Below the pieces are notes generated by a model that saw only the letters and a program-made list of their open reading frames with translations, did not search any database and was not told the origin of the DNA. The position numbers and the translations under genes were made by a program. Shown piece by piece: positions 24,397 through 30,823 of a stretch of DNA of 64,000 nt (the first letter of the stretch is position 1; every line of letters begins with the position of its first letter). Origin of the DNA: Thermomicrobiales bacterium. GTDB lineage: Bacteria > Chloroflexota > Chloroflexia > Thermomicrobiales > CFX8. The DNA is taken from assembly GCA_037045155.1 (NCBI GenBank), contig JBAOIG010000002.1, positions 434,001 to 498,000 of the forward strand, given 5' to 3'.

Positions 24397-26010
24397 ATGA
24401 ACCACGGAGCCACCTTGACCTTCACGCTTGCCACCGATATCGAACAGGAAGCCGCCCGCAGGCGGACGTTTGCGATCATCTCGCACCCGGACGCCGGCAA
24501 GACGACACTGACCGAGAAGCTGCTGCTCTACGGGGGCGCGCTGCAGTTGGCGGGGTCGGTGGCCGGGCGCAAGGCGCAGCGGGCTGCCGCCAGCGACTGG
24601 ATGAAGATGGAGCAGGAACGCGGCATCTCGATCACGTCGACGGTGCTGTCGTTCCCCTACCGCGACCGCCAGGTGAACCTGCTCGACACACCCGGTCACC
24701 AGGACTTCTCCGAGGACACCTACCGCACGCTCACCGCCGCCGACAGCGCCGTGATGGTGCTGGACGCGGCGCGGGGCATCGAGCCACAGACACTGAAGCT
24801 GTTCGAGGTCGCCCGCCAGCAGGGCATCCCGATCTTCACGTTCGTGAACAAGATGGACCGGCCGGCCCAGAGCCCGTTGGCGCTGCTCGATGAGATCGAG
24901 CGCACGCTCGGGATGGCCGTCTGCCCGATGAACTGGCCGATCGGCGATGGGTCGGATTTCCAGGGCGTCTACGACCGCGCGACCGACCAGGTGCATCGCT
25001 TCGAGCGCACCGAGCACGGCGCTCACCGCGCGCCGGTCAGCGTGGCCGGTGTCGACGATCCGCGACTCGACGCGATGATCGGCGCTGCTCCCGCGGCGCA
25101 GCTGCGCGAGGATGTCGAGCTGCTGGAGATGGCCGGCGCGCCGTTCGACCGCGATCGTGTGCTGGCCGGCGAGCTGACCCCCGTCTTCTTCGGCAGCGCG
25201 CTGACCAACTTCGGCGTCCAGCTCTTCCTCGATGCATTCGTCGACATTGCTCCCTCGCCCGGCCACCGATCGACGAGCGATGGCGGCGTCGATGCTAGCG
25301 ACGAGGCGTTCAGCGGGTTCATCTTCAAGATCCAGGCGAACATGGATCCGCGCCACCGCGATCGCGTCGCCTACCTGCGCGTCTGCTCTGGCCGGTTCGA
25401 GCGCGACATGAGCGTACGCCACGCCCGCACCGGCAAGATGGTGCGGCTGGCCCGGCCGATGAAGCTATTCGGGCAGGATCGGGAGACGGTCGAAGAGGGC
25501 TACGCTGGCGATGTCGTCGGGCTGATCAACCCCGGCACGTTTGCCATTGGCGACACTGTCTCCAGCGAGCCAGTCGGCGCGTTTCCGCCGCTGCCGCGCT
25601 TTCAGGCGGAGCACTTCGCGCGACTGGAGAATATCCGCACCGATCGCTACAAGCAGTTCCTCAAGGGGCTGGAGCAGATCGAGGAGGAGGGCGGCATCCA
25701 GCTGCTCTATCCGACCGACTCCGGCCGGCGCGAGCCGATCCTCGCCGCCGTCGGCCAGCTGCAGTTCGATGTCGTCCGCGATCGGCTGGAACACGAATAC
25801 GGCGTCGAGACGCGGCTGGAGCTACTGCCCTACGAGCTGGCCCGCTGGGCGCGCGGCGATGCCGCGAAGATCGCCGAGCTGGCCCGTAGCCGCGGCCGCC
25901 TGCGCTGCGAAGATCGTGACGGCAACACCGTCCTGTGCTTCTCGACGACCTGGGACCTGAACTACGTGATCCAGAACACTGAGGGTGTCGAGCTCGCCAC
26001 GAGCGCGTGA
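24397..26010 (+). CDS. prfC: Peptide chain release factor 3 (RF3)
   Basis: Starting from ATG 24397 (MNHGATLTF...), the protein has 537 residues, the usual size of RF3. It has a GTPase G1 loop (ISHPDAGKTTLTEKLLLYGGA), switch II (LLDTPGHQDFSEDTYRTL), G4 (TFVNKMDRP), and RF3-specific regions SDWMKMEQERGISITSTVLSF and FFGSALTNFGVQLFLDAFV. RF3 is a GTPase that releases RF1/RF2 from the ribosome after termination. A frame of 34 codons upstream is open, but the family alignment starts at this Met. No Shine-Dalgarno site stands out. Its stop is followed by a large palindromic repeat block. Confidence 0.94.
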   Translation: MNHGATLTFTLATDIEQEAARRRTFAIISHPDAGKTTLTEKLLLYGGALQLAGSVAGRKAQRAAASDWMKMEQERGISITSTVLSFPYRDRQVNLLDTPGHQDFSEDTYRTLTAADSAVMVLDAARGIEPQTLKLFEVARQQGIPIFTFVNKMDRPAQSPLALLDEIERTLGMAVCPMNWPIGDGSDFQGVYDRATDQVHRFERTEHGAHRAPVSVAGVDDPRLDAMIGAAPAAQLREDVELLEMAGAPFDRDRVLAGELTPVFFGSALTNFGVQLFLDAFVDIAPSPGHRSTSDGGVDASDEAFSGFIFKIQANMDPRHRDRVAYLRVCSGRFERDMSVRHARTGKMVRLARPMKLFGQDRETVEEGYAGDVVGLINPGTFAIGDTVSSEPVGAFPPLPRFQAEHFARLENIRTDRYKQFLKGLEQIEEEGGIQLLYPTDSGRREPILAAVGQLQFDVVRDRLEHEYGVETRLELLPYELARWARGDAAKIAELARSRGRLRCEDRDGNTVLCFSTTWDLNYVIQNTEGVELATSA

Positions 26011-26025
26011 GCGACGCCCGTGTCC

Positions 26026-26106
26026 TGTCATCCTGAGGCCGTATCCGAAGGATCTCCTCCGCGTTGACGATGTCCGGCCGGGGAGATGCTTCGCTACGGC
26101 TCAGTA
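26026..26106. repeat. Palindromic repeat element E1
   Basis: The left end TGTCATCCTGAGG plus CCGAAGGATCTCC is mirrored by GGGGAGATGCTTCGCTACGG plus CTCAG. The right terminus is degenerate (the expected ATGACA is replaced). It starts 15 bases after the prfC stop. Confidence 0.7.
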
Positions 26107-26150
26107 GTCGACCGCAGTGAATGTGTCAGGCCGGCAGCCACCCCTCCCGC

Positions 26151-26242
26151 TGTCATTCTGAGCGGAGCGAAGGATCCGGTTCCCTGCGTTCGGTCGCAGC
26201 TGCCGGGGAGGAACGGAGTCTTCGCTGCGGCTCAGAATGACA
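26151..26242. repeat. Palindromic repeat element E2
   Basis: Perfect 12-bp terminal inverted repeats (TGTCATTCTGAG at 26151-26162, CTCAGAATGACA at 26231-26242) flank inner arms GCGGAGCGAAGGATC and GAGTCTTCGCTGCGG. The best-preserved element of the cluster. Confidence 0.85.
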
Positions 26243-26312
26243 GGATCACTGGGGTCGCCTACTCAGTACAGTGACTAGCATGATGTGTCAGGTTGGCAGC
26301 CTCCCCGCACCT

Positions 26313-26400
26313 TGTCATCCTGAGGCCGCAGCCGAAGGATCTCTCCTGCGTTCGACTGTATCCAGCCAGGGGAGATTCCTCGCTGAGGCTCAGCATGACA
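26313..26400. repeat. Palindromic repeat element E3
   Basis: TGTCATCCTGAG at the left and CTCAGCATGACA at the right form the terminal inverted repeat. Inner arms are CCGAAGGATCTCTCC and GGGGAGATTCCTCGC. Located in the first unit of the 195-bp duplication. Confidence 0.85.
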
Positions 26401-26507
26401 AACGGCCGGGGTGGCTGTCGCACCACAGTACAGGATACATCACGTTAGTCGGTGCACTCAGTGCTTCGACTAGCATGATGTGTCAGGTTGGCAGCCTCCC
26501 CGCACCT

Positions 26508-26595
26508 TGTCATCCTGAGGCCGCAGCCGAAGGATCTCTCCTGCGTCTGAATGCATCCAGCATGAGGAGATGCTTCGCTGAGGCTCAGCATGACA
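26508..26595. repeat. Palindromic repeat element E4
   Basis: Copy of E3 displaced by 195 bases. The left half is identical; the loop differs (TGAATGCATCCAGCATGA) and the right inner arm reads GGAGATGCTTCGC, which pairs better than that of E3. Confidence 0.85.
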
Positions 26596-26701
26596 AACGG
26601 CCGGGGTGGCTGTCGCACCACAGTACAGGACACATCACGCTAGTCGGTGCACTCAGTGCTTCGACTAGCATGATGTGTCAGGTCGGCAGCCACCTGTGCC
26701 T

Positions 26702-26806
26702 CTGTCATGTGTGGCCCAGAGGGCACCCCGAGCGAAACATCCGTCCTCCCCGTTTCTCGGTTTCCAGACGGGAAAACGGATCCTTCACCCCGTTCAGGAT
26801 GACAGA
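26702..26806. repeat. Palindromic repeat element E5 (diverged)
   Basis: CTGTCAT at 26702 and ATGACAG at 26799 keep the outer ends. The interior is different from the others (GCGAAACATCCGTCCTCCCCG... CGGATCCTTCACCCCG). A related but diverged member of the family. Confidence 0.55.
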
Positions 26807-26901
26807 GGGAAGGGGGCCTACCGTACCCAACGACATGACAGATCACGCTGGTCGCTGTACTCAGCATGACAAGGGCAGGATCGGCTGTCGGCGTTGTCGC
26901 T

Positions 26902-26987
26902 TGTCATTCCGAGCCGCAGCGAGGAATCTCCCCTCGACCAGCTGTAGTCGAACGTAGCGGAGATCCTTCGCTGCGGCTCGGGATGAC
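26902..26987. repeat. Palindromic repeat element E6
   Basis: TGTCATTCCGAGCCGCAGCGA at the left pairs with TCGCTGCGGCTCGGGATGAC at the right. Inner arms GAATCTCC and GGAGATCC continue the stem. It ends about 180 bases before the alcohol dehydrogenase gene. Confidence 0.85.
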
Positions 26988-27165
26988 GGGGCGACTGCAT
27001 CACTCCTGCTCTTGTAGATTCCTGCTTTAGAGGCCAATCGGAAGCGGACGCTGCCAGATGATGACGCCTCGTCGTGGCCGCCGGTCGCCGGTCGGTTGAC
27101 GCGCGTATGCTTCCGTGGACAATCGAGGCAACGAGCATGGATGCCACCAGAGAGCAGGAGGACAT

Positions 27166-28260
27166 ATGCCCATCACCGCACGCGGAGCAATTGCGCGGAC
27201 ACCGGGAGCGCCGGTCTCGATCGAGGAGTTCACGATCGACGACCCGGGGCCGAACGAGGTGCTGGTGAAGATCTTCGCCTCCGGTGTCTGCCACACCGAT
27301 CTGGGCGTCAAGAGCGGCACGTATGGCACCGATGGCTTCCCGTTCCTGATGGGGCACGAGGGGGCCGGTGTTATCGAGGCGGTCGGCCCGGGGGTCGACG
27401 AGTCGCGTATCGGCGAGTATGTCATCCTCGCCTGGCGCGCGCCGTGCGGCGAGTGCCGTTTCTGCAAGACGGGCCACCCCAATCTTTGCGCTGCCAGCCT
27501 CAACGCCCAGAAGCGGATGCGCACGACTGACGGTGTCACCTTGACGCCAGTCCTCGGCATCGGCACCTTCTGCACCCACACGCTCGTCCATGCCAGGCAG
27601 GCTGTCCCTGTCTCGCCCGACCTGCCGCCGGAGCAGATGTCGCTGATCGGCTGCGGCGTGATGACCGGCGTCGGCGCAGCACTCTACTCGGCCGGCGTTC
27701 GGCCCGGCACGAGCGCGGCAGTATTCGGCTGCGGCGGTGTCGGCGATAGCGTCATCCAGGGCGCGAAGCTGGCCGGCGCGACGACGATCATCGCCGTCGA
27801 CATCGATCCCCGGAAGCTGGAGTGGGCGAAGCAGTTCGGCGCGACGCACACGATCAACGGGCGCGAGGAAGACCCTGTTGCGAAGATCAAGGAGATCACC
27901 GGCGGCAACGGCGTCAACTACTCATTCGAGGCGGTCGGCATCCCACAGACGCTGGAGCAGGCGCTGTTCTGTCGCGATCTGGCCGGGACATGCGTCCTGA
28001 TCGGCGTGCCTGGCCCTGGCCCGACGTTGGAGCTGGATATCCAGCGCTTCTTCGATCTCGGCGGCAGCTTCAAGGTCTCCTGGTATGGCGACTGTCTGCC
28101 AACCCGCGACTTCCCGCTGCTGGCTGACTGGTACCAGCAGGGCGAGCTCAACCTCGACGCCCTCGTCACCCGTCGGATCAGTCTCGAGGAGACCGAGGAA
28201 GCCTTCGACGCCATGAAGCGCGGCGAGACGCTGCGCTCGGTCATCGTGTTCGACCGCTAG
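27166..28260 (+). CDS. Zinc-dependent alcohol dehydrogenase, class III/mycothiol-type
   Basis: ATG 27166 with AGGAGG at 27156-27161 gives 364 residues. Medium-chain dehydrogenase features are complete: catalytic zinc ligands in GVCHTDLG and MGHEGAGVI, a four-Cys structural zinc lobe (CGECRFCKTGHPNLC), a further conserved Cys in LIGCGVMTGVGAALYSAGV, and the NAD-binding GCGGVGDSVIQGAKLAGA with a downstream Asp (VDID) favouring NAD. Length and lobe resemble S-(hydroxymethyl)mycothiol or glutathione dehydrogenases that oxidise formaldehyde adducts, but the thiol substrate cannot be fixed from sequence. It stands alone behind the repeat block. Confidence 0.86.
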   Translation: MPITARGAIARTPGAPVSIEEFTIDDPGPNEVLVKIFASGVCHTDLGVKSGTYGTDGFPFLMGHEGAGVIEAVGPGVDESRIGEYVILAWRAPCGECRFCKTGHPNLCAASLNAQKRMRTTDGVTLTPVLGIGTFCTHTLVHARQAVPVSPDLPPEQMSLIGCGVMTGVGAALYSAGVRPGTSAAVFGCGGVGDSVIQGAKLAGATTIIAVDIDPRKLEWAKQFGATHTINGREEDPVAKIKEITGGNGVNYSFEAVGIPQTLEQALFCRDLAGTCVLIGVPGPGPTLELDIQRFFDLGGSFKVSWYGDCLPTRDFPLLADWYQQGELNLDALVTRRISLEETEEAFDAMKRGETLRSVIVFDR

Positions 28261-28295
28261 GCGGTATTCCTCGCTGCTACCCATAGAGCTCTCAC

Positions 28296-28326
28296 TCCTC
28301 TCCCAGCATTCGGAGAGGGTGGGAGC
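28296..28326. repeat. GC-rich intergenic hairpin
   Basis: CCTCTCC...GGAGAGG stem with an AGCATTC-like loop, between the convergent alcohol dehydrogenase and phosphotransferase genes. Member of the same loose family as the hairpins at 3469 and 62467. Confidence 0.45.
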
Positions 28327-28353
28327 ACTGTGTGCAACGATGGCGGCCGCCCC

Positions 28354-29370
28354 TTACATTCTCGCCAACCCTGCCTTCGCCGCCTGCTCCCACCAGGCGA
28401 CGTCGGCGCGCCCACCTTCGCGGTTCGCTTCGTCTCCGCGAAATGCGACACGGGCGGCGATCCAGCCGTGGCGCAGCAGGCCGCCGAGGAGGCTGAGGTC
28501 GCGGATGGTGGCCCAGCTGGCCGGGTCGAAGCGCGGGCCGAGGCAGGTGGCAAGGGCGCGCTCGTAGAGCGCCAGCGATGCCTCGCGCGAGATCGGGCTG
28601 TGATCGGCCGAGCCGGCGATGTACCAGACGATGTCGAGGCCGGCGACGTCGCGTCCGGCCAGCGCCCAGTCGATCAGTAGCACACGCCCATCCTCGATGC
28701 CGATGTTGGCCGGCCGGGCGTCGGCGTGCGCGAGCGTCTGCGGCAGCGACGCCAACGCGGCGACGAGCGGGGCTGGGTCGTTCGCCAGCGCCAGCGCCTC
28801 GCGAGCGATGCCGGGATCGAGCAGGCTGGTGAGCTTCTCCCAGCCATCGGGGATGATCTCGTTGAGCGCGCCGTGCTCGCCGGGGTCGCTCTGTGCCGCG
28901 TCGGGAGAGACGACATGGTAGTGATGCCACGGGTCGCAGAGGAACTGGTCTGGCCCGATGTCCCAGTAGGCCGCGTGCATCGCTGCAAGGCCAGTGATAA
29001 TCCGCTCGTGGGCAGAAGGTGGGATCGGCTTGCCCGACGGCAGCAGTGTATCGGCGACGTCGCGCATCAGAACCGCCCAGCCCTCATCGTCGCGGGCGGT
29101 TGCGAGGTAGGCATGAACCATCTCGGACGGCAGCCTGTCGAGCAGCCCATGTGCCCAGAGCGCGGCCTCGCGCCCGTGACGATCGTCTGAGACGCGCATG
29201 AAATAGTCCCAGGTGTGCGCGACGCGCTTCAGGATCAGCCGAAGGGATCCAGTCTCGATCACCGAGAGAGCGCTCCCGGAATGGGCCGATTCCTGCTGGC
29301 CGAGCGCGATGTGGCGGACGTCATCGACCGGCCGGCCGACGATCTCCGAGAGGTTGGCCGGCGCAAGCAT
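28354..29370 (-). CDS. Phosphotransferase-family (APH/EcKinase-like) kinase
   Basis: Starting from ATG 29370 the protein has 338 residues; the frame is open further upstream but runs through a long hairpin. It is a kinase-fold protein of the aminoglycoside/ecdysteroid kinase type: RLILKRV (ATP-binding Lys), WAVLMRDVADTLLP, QTLAHADARPANIGIEDGRVLLIDWALAGRDVAGLD (catalytic HxDxRxxN and the metal-binding Asp), then DIVWYIAGSAD. The substrate is unknown. It lies downstream of sucB with a strong inverted repeat between them. The start is uncertain. Confidence 0.72.
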   Translation of the reverse strand: MLAPANLSEIVGRPVDDVRHIALGQQESAHSGSALSVIETGSLRLILKRVAHTWDYFMRVSDDRHGREAALWAHGLLDRLPSEMVHAYLATARDDEGWAVLMRDVADTLLPSGKPIPPSAHERIITGLAAMHAAYWDIGPDQFLCDPWHHYHVVSPDAAQSDPGEHGALNEIIPDGWEKLTSLLDPGIAREALALANDPAPLVAALASLPQTLAHADARPANIGIEDGRVLLIDWALAGRDVAGLDIVWYIAGSADHSPISREASLALYERALATCLGPRFDPASWATIRDLSLLGGLLRHGWIAARVAFRGDEANREGGRADVAWWEQAAKAGLARM

Positions 29371-29434
29371 CTCTTCGACTGAATCCCAGGTCCGGCGTGT
29401 CAGAGGTGGCCTCCTGTCGGCTGCTGGCGGCAGA

Positions 29435-29476
29435 GATGGCGACGGGGAGGCGTAGATTCGCCTCCCCGTCGCCATC
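29435..29476 (-). terminator. Long inverted repeat downstream of sucB
   Basis: A perfect 18-bp stem (29435-29452 with 29459-29476; GATGGCGACGGGGAGGCG) closes a 6-base loop 22 bases after the sucB stop. There is no T-run after it, so it may be a terminator, an RNA-stabilising 3' hairpin, or both. Confidence 0.6.
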
Positions 29477-29497
29477 GTATCGTGGCTTGCGCGCTGG

Positions 29498-30757
29498 CTA
29501 GGACTCGAGCAGCAGCGACATCGGGTCCTCGAGCAGCTCCTTGACCTTGACCAGGAACTGGACCGCCTCTCGCCCGTCAACGATGCGGTGGTCGTACGAG
29601 AGCGCAAGGTACATCATCGGCCGGATGATGACCTCGCCGTTGACTGCGACCGGGCGTTCCTGGATCTTGTGCATGCCGAGGATGCCGACCTGCGGCGTAT
29701 TGAGAATCGGAGTCGAGAGCAGCGAGCCGAAGATGCCGCCGTTGGTGATCGTGAAGGTGCCGCCCTGCAGCTCGTCGATGGTGAGCTTGTTCCCGCGCGC
29801 CTTCGTCGCCAGGTCGATGATCTCCTGCTCGATCTCGGCGAACGTCATCTTGTCCGCATCGCGGACGACCGGCACGACCAGCCCATCTTCGACGCCGACC
29901 GCGATGCCGACGTCGTAGTAGCGCTTGTAGACGACCTCGTTGCCCTGGATCTCCGCGTTGACCGCTGGGAATGCCTTCAGCGCGCCAATCGACGCCTTGG
30001 TGAAGAACGACATGAAGCCGAGGCCGACGCCGTGGCGCTCCTTGAACGCGTCGCGGCGCTCCCTGCGGACCTGCATCACAGCGGTCATATCGACCTCGTT
30101 GAACGTCGTCAGCATCGCGGAGGAATGCTGCGCCTCGAGCAGGCGCGCCGCGATCGTCTGGCGGCGGCGCGACATTCGGACCCGCTCCTCGCGCCCGCCG
30201 AGCATCGGCGTGGCGGGCGGCGGTGGCGCGACGGCCGGGGCTGCCGCTGGCGTGGGCTGCGCCGCTGGCGCAGCTGGTCGCGCGGCGCTGGCAGCCTGGC
30301 GGACGATATCGTCGGGCAAAACGCGGCCGCCCGGCCCCGATCCATCGATACGGGCCAGATCAACCGCATACTCCTCGGCCAGCCGGCGGACGGCCGGCCC
30401 GGCGCGGCGAGCGATATCGTCTGCTGCCGGCGGAGCGGCGGCAGGAACGGGCGCCGGTGCGGAGGCGACTGGCGCAGGGGCAGGGGCAGCTTGCTCGGCC
30501 GGGGCGGTTGCGGCGGCTTCGCCGGCCACGAGCGTGCCGATAACTTCGCCGACCTCGACAGTATCGCCCTCGTTGCGAGTAATAGCTCCGATCACCCCCG
30601 ACTGCTCGGCGGGAATCTCAACGTTGACCTTGTCCGTCTCCAGCTCGACGATTGGCTCGCTCCGGGCGACGTGCTCGCCCGGTTGTTTGAGCCATTTGAC
30701 GATGACCGCGTCCACAATGGATTCGCCAAGCGTTGGGACCTTGATCTCAAGCGCCAC
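29498..30757 (-). CDS. sucB: 2-oxoglutarate dehydrogenase E2, dihydrolipoyl succinyltransferase
   Basis: The 419-residue protein has one N-terminal lipoyl domain (ETDKVNVEIPAEQSG, lipoyl Lys near residue 43), an Ala/Pro-rich linker, a peripheral subunit-binding domain (GPAVRRLAEEYAVDLARIDGSGPGGRVLPDDI) and the catalytic acyltransferase domain. The latter ends with LALSYDHRIVDGREAVQFL, containing the HxxxDG active site. It transfers the succinyl group to CoA in the TCA cycle. The start is GTG with AAGGAG 7 bases upstream. It follows sucA by 66 bases in one operon; no E3 (lpd) gene is in the window. Confidence 0.95.
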   Translation of the reverse strand: MALEIKVPTLGESIVDAVIVKWLKQPGEHVARSEPIVELETDKVNVEIPAEQSGVIGAITRNEGDTVEVGEVIGTLVAGEAAATAPAEQAAPAPAPVASAPAPVPAAAPPAADDIARRAGPAVRRLAEEYAVDLARIDGSGPGGRVLPDDIVRQAASAARPAAPAAQPTPAAAPAVAPPPPATPMLGGREERVRMSRRRQTIAARLLEAQHSSAMLTTFNEVDMTAVMQVRRERRDAFKERHGVGLGFMSFFTKASIGALKAFPAVNAEIQGNEVVYKRYYDVGIAVGVEDGLVVPVVRDADKMTFAEIEQEIIDLATKARGNKLTIDELQGGTFTITNGGIFGSLLSTPILNTPQVGILGMHKIQERPVAVNGEVIIRPMMYLALSYDHRIVDGREAVQFLVKVKELLEDPMSLLLES

Positions 30758-30823
30758 GTTCGTCTCCTTCGAAGGATCCGATTCAAAGGTCGGCGGCCAC
30801 GTCCAGCCGGCCGGAACGGTCTA

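Larger units (their letters stand above)
26273..26692. repeat. 195-bp tandem duplication carrying the palindromic elements
   Basis: The junction sequence GACTAGCATGATGTGTCAGG recurs at 26273, 26468 and 26663, exactly 195 bases apart. The first two units are full and nearly identical; the third breaks off after about 30 bases into the diverged element E5. A related spacer (TGTGTCAGG..GGCAGCC) also precedes E2 near 26122, so the duplication included the element plus its flank. Confidence 0.92.

Noticed and set aside
26271..26957. 228-codon frame through the palindromic repeat block
   Set aside because: It arises because the 195-bp duplication is a multiple of three; there is no ribosome site and the protein merely repeats the DNA duplication.
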